Positions 15,478-23,691 of a DNA stretch of 64,000 bases are shown here, piece after piece. Position 1 is the first letter of the stretch. Each line of letters begins with the position of its first letter. The stretch is taken from positions 1-64,000 of the IMG/VR virus record IMGVR_UViG_3300042934_000980; one strand, written 5' to 3'. A model generated the notes under the pieces. It ran no database searches and was not told where the DNA came from. It saw nothing but the letters and a program-made list of their open reading frames with translations. Source of the DNA: a virus. The position numbers were made by a program, and so were the translations under genes.

Positions 15478-17787
15478 TCAGTCCAAACTCAAAAACACCA
15501 GTGGGTTACGACGCGATACGTGGCGCAATGTTGCCATGTTCTTGTCGATCGCCGAATAGCTAAACAGCCAGAGGTTCTCACTGCTTTGGGTAAAGCAGAT
15601 CAACTTGTCAGTGACTTCAACCGACTGCTCGCCCATAGTCGAAGCAAAGCCTTTCTCGATCACATCGAAGTATTCCGGGAACGTGCTACGTTTCATGACG
15701 ACGGGCAGGTTCGTGTCGGTGTAGATCGGGCCGCCTTTTTGGTTGACGAAAGTGACAGAGAGGTTACGCTCCAGCACCAGTTCTTGTTCACGCTTGATCT
15801 GCTCGATCGCCCCCAGCTCTTGGTCGCCCGCTTTAAACGGATGGCCGAAGGTAAACAGCTTCAGGCTCTCGGTCAGGTAGTGCGGCTTGTCAACTTGGTT
15901 GAACAGACGAAACATCATCTCGTCGGTTTTGTCCAGGTGCAGGTCCAGCTCATCGTGGTCGCGGATGAGGCTTTCCACCGACAGGTGGTGCGGTTGATGA
16001 GGGAATGGGTCATACCCACCGGCGTTGATCAGGTAATCATTGAAGATTGCGGTAAGGCGCTCATCAATGAAGTCACACAGCTCACGGCTGATGATGCCGG
16101 CCTTGAAGTACCCCAGCATTTTCTTGCACGCTTCAAACAAGCTGGGCTGGTTCTGGATCTTGCTGTCCTTAAACAGGAACGGCAGGTCGTGGAACAAGCG
16201 AATCTTGTCTTCTGGGCTTTCGCAGTCAAAGGTGTCCCAGATCGTGCTGTTAAAGCTCACTGCGTTGGGGGTGGTGATCTTGCCGGCCAAGCGCTGGTTG
16301 ACTGCTGTCAGGGTGCTTTCCAATTGCTTGGAGTTGTTAGCCACCACCACGTCTTTAACGGCGATCACCGGCAAAGCTGCATCGAGCGCATTGAACGTGT
16401 CCAGCTCGATCTCAGTCGGCTTGTCGGTCTTAACCAGCTCTTCCATCGGATACGCCACCACCGACATCACACCGCCGCCGGTAGGGTTTTCGAGCAGCGG
16501 CAAGAGTTTAGTGGGGTCGGTTAACACGGTTGCCATGTCAAGGTCCTCGCTTCTTACCAGGGTACTGAACCACCCACTGTCCGCTTCCAGGTCGATGATC
16601 ACGATCCGGAAACAGCCGGGTTGTACCGTTTGTTCTTGGCCCATTTCTGGGTGTTTGCGAAACGCGTGTTTGATCTGTTTCCAATCGGATTCAGGAATCA
16701 CGTAATGCTTGGGTTTGCCGATGCTGTTAAAGAACCGACCCAGTTGGAACTCAGCCTTGTTCTCCGGAGTGAGGTTGTTGATGTCATTACGAATTTTGTT
16801 CCAACGCTCCTCCTCAAACATGCTGTTGACCCGCGCCGCTTGAAAGCCTGTTGCTTCGCCACGATACTCCCGCGCACCGCGGTGGATCATGTCGTACACA
16901 TCTTTCATGCTGCTGTTGTCGGCTGGCGCACCGGTCATGCCGTTGTTGCCGTACAGATAATCAGCGCCTGCCTCATAGCGCAGGTTCTGAATGTCGGTAC
17001 GCACCGGAGCTTTAACCTCAAAGGTCAGGCCGGCGTAAGGGTTGTTAACCCCAAAGGCTGCACACGCGGTGTTGACCACATCGTTCATCTTTTCCAGGTT
17101 GGGCATCTTGCTGGCCAGGTCCTTAGGAAGCGCCCGGGCGTGCAGTTGACCTTCTTGGGTTTTCATCAACCACTGGACCATCTCAAAGAACAAGATAGAC
17201 CGGATGGCGATTTCTGCCGCTTGCAGGTATTGATTGGCGTTGAGCTCGTCTTTACCGGTTTCGCGTTTGATGTTGATGATCCGCCAGCCAAACAATGGCG
17301 CGGCGGCAATAGCCACTGGACGGTTGAACTCGTGGTGCTTGGAGAATGTTGTCACAAACGCTTCACGGACACCACAGGGGTTGCCGATCTCGTTGCGACG
17401 AAAGCTTTCCAAGGTCTGGCGGTACACCTCATAGAACTTACCCATGCGGGCAATGATCTGTTGCATGAAGAGCACGTTCACCGGGGCAACTTGCGCTGCC
17501 ATGTACTGCATGGAATCTTGATCCGGGCCGGACGCATTGACAATTTCTTGAATGCCCGAATCGTAGCCAGCGCCTTGGTTGTACTGCTCCCACTTAATCG
17601 TGGAACCGTGCATCCCAACTTGGCCGCCTTCAGACATCTGGCGCATGATGGCCATGGGGTCTTGCTGTTGCATCATCCCCATTTGACCAGCACCTGGGTT
17701 GGCGCGGCTCGCCATACCTGGCATGGACTGTGGGACTTGTACAGCGGCACTCGGTCGCAGTAGATTGCCGGGATTGTTCTGTTGCAT
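15478..17787 (-). CDS. Large hypothetical protein, probable virion component
   Basis: 769 aa. The N-terminal ~60 residues are low-complexity and rich in Met, Gln, Pro and Gly (GQMGMMQQQDPMAIM), then a long alpha/beta body. No catalytic motif is recognised. An ordered core seems to run from about 90 to 760, with strand-like segments such as GCFRIVIIDLEADSGWF. It is last in a three-gene operon (385 aa, 553 aa, 769 aa) downstream of the capsid gene, ending at a strong terminator. A Met/Gln-rich disordered leader is unusual in this window. Structural role is inferred from context. Confidence 0.5.
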   Translation of the reverse strand: MQQNNPGNLLRPSAAVQVPQSMPGMASRANPGAGQMGMMQQQDPMAIMRQMSEGGQVGMHGSTIKWEQYNQGAGYDSGIQEIVNASGPDQDSMQYMAAQVAPVNVLFMQQIIARMGKFYEVYRQTLESFRRNEIGNPCGVREAFVTTFSKHHEFNRPVAIAAAPLFGWRIINIKRETGKDELNANQYLQAAEIAIRSILFFEMVQWLMKTQEGQLHARALPKDLASKMPNLEKMNDVVNTACAAFGVNNPYAGLTFEVKAPVRTDIQNLRYEAGADYLYGNNGMTGAPADNSSMKDVYDMIHRGAREYRGEATGFQAARVNSMFEEERWNKIRNDINNLTPENKAEFQLGRFFNSIGKPKHYVIPESDWKQIKHAFRKHPEMGQEQTVQPGCFRIVIIDLEADSGWFSTLVRSEDLDMATVLTDPTKLLPLLENPTGGGVMSVVAYPMEELVKTDKPTEIELDTFNALDAALPVIAVKDVVVANNSKQLESTLTAVNQRLAGKITTPNAVSFNSTIWDTFDCESPEDKIRLFHDLPFLFKDSKIQNQPSLFEACKKMLGYFKAGIISRELCDFIDERLTAIFNDYLINAGGYDPFPHQPHHLSVESLIRDHDELDLHLDKTDEMMFRLFNQVDKPHYLTESLKLFTFGHPFKAGDQELGAIEQIKREQELVLERNLSVTFVNQKGGPIYTDTNLPVVMKRSTFPEYFDVIEKGFASTMGEQSVEVTDKLICFTQSSENLWLFSYSAIDKNMATLRHVSRRNPLVFLSLD

Positions 17788-17820
17788 GGCTAGTTCACTC
17801 TATCTGGGGCACGGATGCCC

Positions 17821-19482
17821 CTAATCTGGCATCCGGCGCTTCAAGCGTTGTTCTGTCTTGTCGTATAACTCTTTGAACTCAGGGTTCAGGGCGGTTACTT
17901 TGTCGTTGATCAGATGTACGCAAGGCGTTAAGAAACCCCGACCATCAGGGTACGGATTGGTTACCCGCAGGTAACTGTTCACGAAAGGCAAGGACGCGTG
18001 GGTAAAGCAGGCGCTGTCGGTGGTGTCAAAGTCACCGCGCTTCTTCTTATTCCCGGCACCTGTGTAGACCTTGTGCTGCGGCATGCAGCCTAAGCCATAG
18101 TCAATGTACGGATTGTCAGTCGGCGTCGGTTCCTGGATGAGATTGGTCGTGCGCGCATTGTCAATCTCCTTAATGTGGAAGTTGTTGTTAAGGAACCGGG
18201 CCACTTTCTTTTGGCTAAGCTCAGAGTTGTTTTTGATGTCATGCTTGAAACTGTTGGCGGCTGTGATCAGCTTGTCCAACGTAAATTCCAGGCTGGCCAA
18301 CTCTTTGTGGAACATCGAGGCGCGGTCAGTGGTTTGCACGATCTCACTGCGGTTGGCAATGATAAAGTTAAACAACTCGAACATGTTGGTCACCACAATG
18401 GACTGGCTGGCGAACTTCTTGATGGAGTCCTCATCCAGATACTCATTGATGGAGTCAAAGTGCTCGTTCATCAGGCGCATGATGTATTCATTGCTATCGC
18501 CGGCTTTCACCGAGCAACGGCCAATGATCAGCTTCCAGTAGTCCGGGTTATCGATGTTGTCGATGTCGAAGTAGGATGACAAGCAATCGATTACAAACAG
18601 CAAGGCTGCGGCATACTGAAGTGCCATGGAGCTCAGCTCTTTACGTTTCACGTTCTTGTTGCGCACAGCGACCGCATAATCGTGCCCGACAAAATCACCC
18701 AGCGACTTGGCGTTGCGCGAACTCGAACGGGTGATGATCTCCCACCGGTCTTTGGCTTTGCACTCGGCAATCAGTGCATCGGTCGGACCTACTTCAAAAT
18801 CACACTCGCCATACTCTTCCATGGCGCGGCTGAAGCCTTTGTCAGCAAAGATGTACCAAGCCAGCAACGGGGTGGGGGTTTTGCTGTCCTTGATCTTGCG
18901 GGCTTCAGTCGGGCTGTAGAACCGATTGGCCGCTAGGTTGATGTCAGAGGTGCGGGTAAGGTTGTTGGCCGTTTCGGTGAACACCTGGTCATACAGGAAA
19001 TGTTCGATGCCGATCTTGAACTTGAACCCCAGCACTTTGACAAACAGCGAGTTTTCCTTGGTGACCGGCAGTCCACGCTCGGCCAGAACAAATTGCAAGC
19101 TGTACTGCGTTCCCCGCAGCCACAGGTCACCGTACACGTCGCAATACGGCAGCATGGTGTACACAGGCCCCATGGGGATAATGCGTTTGGACTTGTCCAT
19201 GTACTCAAACATCAATTTGACCGGGTACAGGGTCTCCTTGTGGATGTCGAAGATTTTGTTGCTGCTCTTGGTGAGGTAGTCGATGTACTCGCGCGGTGGC
19301 ACACGGAAGACGCCCCGAAAGAACACCCCGCGCTTTTCAATGGACTTGAAGATCAGCCGCAAGGACCGATCAAAGTAGTGCAGGCCTTTTTCAAACTCCT
19401 TTTGATGAAACCCCTCCACGATGGCCTGATTAAACCGCGGCATCGTCTCCTCACCAATGACTTTGGACAATTTCTGATGCAT
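17821..19482 (-). CDS. Large hypothetical protein
   Basis: 553 aa from the ATG at 19482. GGGG about 6-8 bases upstream supports it, and the longer frame would require TTG. Charged, mostly helical, with basic clusters (RNKNVKRKELSS, GNKKKRGDF) and a long central helix region (about 370-440). No membrane segment or enzyme motif is recognised. It sits between the 385-aa coiled-coil protein and the 769-aa protein with gaps of 13-33 bp. Not assigned. Confidence 0.55.
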   Translation of the reverse strand: MHQKLSKVIGEETMPRFNQAIVEGFHQKEFEKGLHYFDRSLRLIFKSIEKRGVFFRGVFRVPPREYIDYLTKSSNKIFDIHKETLYPVKLMFEYMDKSKRIIPMGPVYTMLPYCDVYGDLWLRGTQYSLQFVLAERGLPVTKENSLFVKVLGFKFKIGIEHFLYDQVFTETANNLTRTSDINLAANRFYSPTEARKIKDSKTPTPLLAWYIFADKGFSRAMEEYGECDFEVGPTDALIAECKAKDRWEIITRSSSRNAKSLGDFVGHDYAVAVRNKNVKRKELSSMALQYAAALLFVIDCLSSYFDIDNIDNPDYWKLIIGRCSVKAGDSNEYIMRLMNEHFDSINEYLDEDSIKKFASQSIVVTNMFELFNFIIANRSEIVQTTDRASMFHKELASLEFTLDKLITAANSFKHDIKNNSELSQKKVARFLNNNFHIKEIDNARTTNLIQEPTPTDNPYIDYGLGCMPQHKVYTGAGNKKKRGDFDTTDSACFTHASLPFVNSYLRVTNPYPDGRGFLTPCVHLINDKVTALNPEFKELYDKTEQRLKRRMPD

Positions 19483-19495
19483 CAGGTACCCCAAA

Positions 19496-20653
19496 CTACG
19501 AAGTAAAAAGTTTATATCCTGTAAACCCTAAACCGGCTATCGTCCCGATAGCTTTTGCAAACTCGCCCCAGGTGTTTACAGAACCCTTGTGTTTGATCAG
19601 TTCCAAGTTGGCTTTGGCGGCAGCGTCTTTGATGCGCTGCTCATACTTAAACAGGTCTCCTGACATTTTAGTCTGGTGCTTAAGTTGGCTGATCTCGACC
19701 TCGTACCGGTGTTTCATTTGAGTGACCTCGGTGCGGTGGTCCTGCTTTAACTGGAGGACGTCTTGGTTTAGTTTATTACAATTGGCTTCCGCCCGTTCCA
19801 AGAGGGTGTCCAGGTTGTCAATCTGGTCCTTGGATTTTTGCAGCTCCTTATTCAGATCGTGCGCCCGTTTCTCAGCGGCGATGGCCCGTTCGGTGTTGCC
19901 CCCACTCTCACAATCAGAGCGGCTTTCGAACAAGCCCAAAGCTTCCAGTGCTTTCTTATCCAATCGGTCGAAAGTGTAGAATAGAGTCTGCGGTGATTCA
20001 TTACCATGCATGACCCCCATGTACAAGCCAGGCAACCGTGTCTCGTCGGACACTACTGGTACCTCAACGGCTTTGCCCATGATGTTGCTGTAGAGCGCTC
20101 CCATGTGTCTGCGTGGATCATTGCAGAAGATAAAGTGGTGCAGACCGCCTTCTGGTAGAGGCTGATCGGCGATGGTCATGTTGAACAGTTCTTGGATCGT
20201 AAACCCTGGGGTGTTCAGGCTTGGCTGGTTGGCATTGGTCAACCCGTTGTACAAGGTCATGCCCAACAACTCGCTGTGGATGGCGTCATTTTTCTCCACC
20301 ATGCTTTCCATCAGCTTGATCACCACATGCAGGGTGTGGCTAAAGGTCTGGTACAGGTACTGCCCGCCTGCATTCTTCTTCACCCGGTCCGCTTCCTGCT
20401 TGATGCCTTTAAGCAGCTCCCGATCAAACTTGGTCAGGGCCAGCTCTTCATCAATCAGCAAGTTCTCGATGTACACGTTAGGCAATTCCACGAACACGCA
20501 CCGCTCTTCCGAGTAGGTCGGTTCTTTGCAGCGCTTGATGATGTAACCCAACCCGCCTTTAGCCCGGACAATCATTTCCTGATTGGTGCGGTTGACTACC
20601 CGATAGTTTAACCGGAAAGTGTTCACTTCATTATCCATTTCGATAACACCCAT
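19496..20653 (-). CDS. Coiled-coil protein with C-terminal membrane helix
   Basis: 385 aa. The N-terminal ~230 residues form an alpha/beta domain. Residues about 255-335 are a strong coiled coil (heptads rich in L, K, E, Q: LNKELQKSKDQIDNLDTLL). The end (KAIGTIAGLGFTGYKLF) is a short Gly-rich hydrophobic helix that may anchor it in a membrane. The start is taken at the ATG at 20653; an in-frame ATG at 20638 is an alternative. It follows a promoter-like element directly and heads a three-gene operon. Tail-anchored coiled-coil topology is seen in tape-measure-like and tethering proteins; the function here is unknown. Confidence 0.6.
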   Translation of the reverse strand: MGVIEMDNEVNTFRLNYRVVNRTNQEMIVRAKGGLGYIIKRCKEPTYSEERCVFVELPNVYIENLLIDEELALTKFDRELLKGIKQEADRVKKNAGGQYLYQTFSHTLHVVIKLMESMVEKNDAIHSELLGMTLYNGLTNANQPSLNTPGFTIQELFNMTIADQPLPEGGLHHFIFCNDPRRHMGALYSNIMGKAVEVPVVSDETRLPGLYMGVMHGNESPQTLFYTFDRLDKKALEALGLFESRSDCESGGNTERAIAAEKRAHDLNKELQKSKDQIDNLDTLLERAEANCNKLNQDVLQLKQDHRTEVTQMKHRYEVEISQLKHQTKMSGDLFKYEQRIKDAAAKANLELIKHKGSVNTWGEFAKAIGTIAGLGFTGYKLFTS

Positions 20654-20671
20654 ATTAGTTACTCTGAAGAG

Positions 20672-20689
20672 ATAATGTAGGTTTGAAAA
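20672..20689 (-). promoter_or_regulatory. Promoter-like element upstream of coiled-coil gene
   Basis: The minus strand reads TTTCAAACCTACATTATC, matching 15 of 18 positions of the element at 15372-15392. It lies between the capsid-gene terminator and the next gene start (about 20 bp downstream). The core is CATTAT rather than TATTAC, so strength or timing may differ. Confidence 0.4.
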
Positions 20690-20704
20690 AGTCTAATGGC
20701 GAAC

Positions 20705-20744
20705 ATAACCCCCTCCCCCAACCGAAGCCGGGGGAGGGGGTTAT
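20705..20744 (-). terminator. Terminator after major capsid gene
   Basis: A perfect 15-bp GC-rich stem (20705-20719 with 20730-20744), loop 10 bases, between the capsid stop and the next minus-strand unit. Confidence 0.8.
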
Positions 20745-20818
20745 TAGTGCTGCTCAACTTAGCCCAACATCACACCGTACTTACTCACCGACGGTGAGTG
20801 TTCCGTAGTTCGTGGGAC

Positions 20819-23038
20819 TCAGCCGTTTGGGGCTGCTGGGTCCACTGGATCCGTGGTACCGGTGTCGCCACCAGTTTGCACGTTCTTGCCAGCGTCGCCG
20901 ATGTTGTCAACGTTTACGCGCAGGTGCGCCAGACGCGACAGGATGCCTTCGTTGCCCAGGAAGTCACGAGCATCTTCGATCGTCAGCGAGCCGATGATCG
21001 GGTTCAGCGCCCAGTGCTTGTAGATCGGGAGGGTCATGACCACACCGAAGTCCTGCTGGTCACGAGTGACGTTGCCCTGGACGAGGATGTTTTCCTTGGA
21101 CACGCAGACGCCGACACCGCCCAGAGGGTTGATGGTATCGTTGGTGCTGGTGTTCTTCGGAACGATCAGGATCTGACCGATCTGGCTGTCGAAGTTCGTT
21201 TCAACGACGTTCAGCGTCTGCTGGTTGCCGATGGAGCGAGCGTCGCCGGAACGCATGATGAAGCGACCCAGGTTCTGGTGCACGATCACCGTCCACTCGA
21301 TCTTGCCATCAGTGCCGCCGTATTCCGAAATCGCGGCCAGGCCGGACTTGGTGTTCAGAGCAGCGGTGATGTCGCTGATTTCGTTGGTGATCACAGCGCA
21401 GACGGAATCGAACACGTCGCTGGAGTTGGTAGCCGAAACTACATCCGCCAGACGCATGCTGCGGTTAACCGCCGAAGCTGTTACGAAGTGCTGACCGGCC
21501 AGGACGTTGGAGCCCTGCTGGTTGCCGACCACTGGAGCGCCGTCGATCGAAGTGATGTACTTCAGGTGCTCTTGAGCCTTGTCGAACGCGTGCTTGGAGC
21601 ACTGGTTGTTGATCACAACCGACATCTGCTGGATTGCGAAGTCCAGGGAAGCCTGGTTGACGTCGTCCTTGGCGATCGGGTACTTGACCGAGATCGGGGA
21701 ACGGCGCTGAACCGACAGGTGCTTGCGAGCATCGAACACTTCGATACGGTAGCCGAAGTTACCGCGGTTGGTGTTGGACACGTTGAACGTGGCCTTCATG
21801 CCGATGACGGAGCCGCCGGTGAAGGTGCGGAACAGAGCGATCTGGTTCTTGTCAGCAGTGCCCAGAGTGATCAGGCGACCGGTGGTCAGTTCGCGCAGAG
21901 CGTGAACGTCAACAGTACCGCCGTTCAGGCGCAGCTCGTTGCCCTGGCGCTGGTAGTTGCCCGACAGCGAGATGTTGAGCATCGGTTCGTAGCCCGCAGT
22001 TTTGAAAGCTGCGAACAGGGTTTCGCCGACTGGCAGGCCGTCTTTGTCCACGACCGAGAAACCAGGATGGTTACGCAGGTGCATGTTCAGCTGACGGTCA
22101 TCGCTCGACTGACCCATGGTGGTCGGGCCGAAGGTGTTGTTGCTCATCGCACGGGTGTCGATGAAGAAGGCAACATTGGTGCTGCCCGATTTGCCGCCCA
22201 GTGCCAGTGCAGCAGCGCTGATCGAGTTGGACTCGATTTCGTCGGTGCTGGTCCATGGACGCTGGCCAGGAGCTTGGGTCAGAGCCAGCAAGTTCGGTAT
22301 GGTGACCGGAACTGCCAGGTACTGAGTGTCGTGCGCTTGACGGCCGTAGGCGTCGCCTGCGATGTAGCTGACTGGCAGCGGCGCTTTCACGTCGGCGGAC
22401 AGGAACAGGTCGCGGGTGGTGTCGTCAGCATCGGCTGGGTACACAGGGTACAGGCTCAGGACTTCGTCCTTGAACATTTCGCCGGTGCGCAGCAGGCCGA
22501 AGATTGGACGCAGGTCGGAAGCCGACTGCCAGGCGCTGTTGCCGTAGGCGTAGGTACCCAGACCAGCAGCGCGAACGGTGAGCTCGGCGCCTTCGTCTTC
22601 GTAGCGGACGGAGATGGTGGTGAACAGGGCTTCAGCGGCCGGGGTCTGCAGGTGAGACTGGGCGTTGAGGGTCATGTTCGCAGCTTTCAGGTCAGCTTGG
22701 CTGCCCTGGAAGTTTTGCATGGAGAAGCCTTCAAGACCACCAACCGACGCCAGGCCAGTCGCAGCTTCTTGGAAGATGCCCATCACGTCAGACGGAACGC
22801 CGTTACGAGTACGGGCCGACTGGAATGCTTCGAAGGAACCTTTGGTCAGAACTTTCAGACCGCCGGTGAGTTGATGTCCTTCGGTACCGCTGACTGTAGC
22901 CAGAGCCGTTTGAAAGCTGTCGAAGCTTTCGTTGCCACTGACGGTCGCCAGAACCGAATTGTTGGAGAGAGAAGAGCGGATTGCACTGAACAGGTTGTTC
23001 TCCGGTTTCAGCGCTGCCGTCAGTTGTTTCATGGCCAT
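20819..23038 (-). CDS. Major capsid protein (phiKZ gp120-like), with propeptide
   Basis: 739 aa from the ATG at 23038 (AGGA about 8 bases upstream; the longer frame starts inside the hairpin leader). Length and composition fit the phiKZ gp120 class (about 747 aa). The N-terminal ~135 residues form a propeptide with repeated protease-type sites: SGNE-SF, SGTE-GH (about 50-53), GGLE-GF (100-103) and PAAE-AL (133-136). In phiKZ the head protease cuts after [S/A/G]-x-E. The mature part is Gly/Ala/Val/Asp-rich and beta-containing, as in HK97-fold capsids. It has its own leader hairpin and a strong terminator, indicating independent high expression. Exact cleavage point is not determinable here. 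Confidence 0.85.
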   Translation of the reverse strand: MAMKQLTAALKPENNLFSAIRSSLSNNSVLATVSGNESFDSFQTALATVSGTEGHQLTGGLKVLTKGSFEAFQSARTRNGVPSDVMGIFQEAATGLASVGGLEGFSMQNFQGSQADLKAANMTLNAQSHLQTPAAEALFTTISVRYEDEGAELTVRAAGLGTYAYGNSAWQSASDLRPIFGLLRTGEMFKDEVLSLYPVYPADADDTTRDLFLSADVKAPLPVSYIAGDAYGRQAHDTQYLAVPVTIPNLLALTQAPGQRPWTSTDEIESNSISAAALALGGKSGSTNVAFFIDTRAMSNNTFGPTTMGQSSDDRQLNMHLRNHPGFSVVDKDGLPVGETLFAAFKTAGYEPMLNISLSGNYQRQGNELRLNGGTVDVHALRELTTGRLITLGTADKNQIALFRTFTGGSVIGMKATFNVSNTNRGNFGYRIEVFDARKHLSVQRRSPISVKYPIAKDDVNQASLDFAIQQMSVVINNQCSKHAFDKAQEHLKYITSIDGAPVVGNQQGSNVLAGQHFVTASAVNRSMRLADVVSATNSSDVFDSVCAVITNEISDITAALNTKSGLAAISEYGGTDGKIEWTVIVHQNLGRFIMRSGDARSIGNQQTLNVVETNFDSQIGQILIVPKNTSTNDTINPLGGVGVCVSKENILVQGNVTRDQQDFGVVMTLPIYKHWALNPIIGSLTIEDARDFLGNEGILSRLAHLRVNVDNIGDAGKNVQTGGDTGTTDPVDPAAPNG

Positions 23039-23065
23039 GTTTAAGTCCTGTGAGTTGAACGTTTG

Positions 23066-23083
23066 AAACAAATATATTTGTTT
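23066..23083. promoter_or_regulatory. AT-rich palindrome in capsid-gene leader
   Basis: A perfect 18-bp palindrome, AAACAAATATATTTGTTT, 28 bp upstream of the capsid start in an otherwise GC-rich genome. It is followed on the minus strand by TTTCAAACG. It may be the late promoter region or an operator-like site. Confidence 0.45.
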
Positions 23084-23094
23084 GCGCAAGTTGA

Positions 23095-23117
23095 GCTGCA
23101 CATAAAATATGTGCAGC
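23095..23117 (-). terminator. Strong hairpin between 181-aa gene and capsid gene
   Basis: A perfect 10-bp stem, GCTGCACATA with TATGTGCAGC around a 3-base loop. It lies 5 bp after the stop of the upstream gene. It lacks a clear U tract, so it could be a processing or stability element rather than a terminator. Confidence 0.5.
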
Positions 23118-23122
23118 AATGA

Positions 23123-23668
23123 TTATGGGTTCTGAATGCTCAGCAGTTTGAAAACCTCTGCCAAGGTAAACTCACCCAACTCAGGATGAACCACGGGAGC
23201 GCCATGCGCTTCCAAATAGCCGGCCTGTTTGTAAATCGCTTCCAGCATCGCTGCTGAAAAGGTCCCGCCTTCTAGCAATGCCCAACCCGGGAGCAACGGG
23301 TCATCAGCTTCTCCTGCCACCATAATAATGGATTGTGCGATTGTAACCATTTGGAAACGGCCCGCACGCTTGAAGATTTCAACTAACGTTTCACGGCTGG
23401 TTGAATTGAATGCTTCCTTGAGCATGGCGCCGTCATAGCCGTTGCCAAATGCAGGCAGCGGGTCTGGCATGGGAACGCCCATTACACTGGCAACCGCCAG
23501 CTGGAACTTAATGATGGCTGCCATTTCTCCGTAAGTCAGGACACCATGGTATACCGACAACTTGTCCAAGTCCTGCAACGGAACAGATTGTCTGAGCAGA
23601 GTCTCTACCATCCCTCTGGTCAGAAAGAAAAACTTTAATGGATGTCCGTTGGGATAATTCAAAATCAT
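23123..23668 (-). CDS. Hypothetical protein upstream of capsid gene
   Basis: 181 aa, soluble and helical (ETLLRQSVPLQDLDKL, EMAAIIKFQLAVASVM), with no catalytic motif. It starts 23 bp from the divergent helicase gene start, so both promoters must overlap coding sequence or be very compact. A head-assembly role is suggested only by its place before the capsid gene. Confidence 0.55.
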   Translation of the reverse strand: MILNYPNGHPLKFFFLTRGMVETLLRQSVPLQDLDKLSVYHGVLTYGEMAAIIKFQLAVASVMGVPMPDPLPAFGNGYDGAMLKEAFNSTSRETLVEIFKRAGRFQMVTIAQSIIMVAGEADDPLLPGWALLEGGTFSAAMLEAIYKQAGYLEAHGAPVVHPELGEFTLAEVFKLLSIQNP

Positions 23669-23691
23669 CTTTAGCTCCCGGGGAGTTTTTA

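Noticed and set aside
15520-17763. Long plus-strand frames opposite the 769-aa gene
   Set aside because: The minus-strand gene has a plausible domain sequence, start and terminator; the opposite frames have low-complexity His/Val/Arg-rich products.
20798-23044. A 748-codon open frame antisense to the whole capsid gene
   Set aside because: It is a shadow of strongly biased codon use in a highly expressed gene. It has no ribosome site, its composition is Val/Gln/Arg-rich and unlike real proteins, and the capsid frame is clearly genuine.
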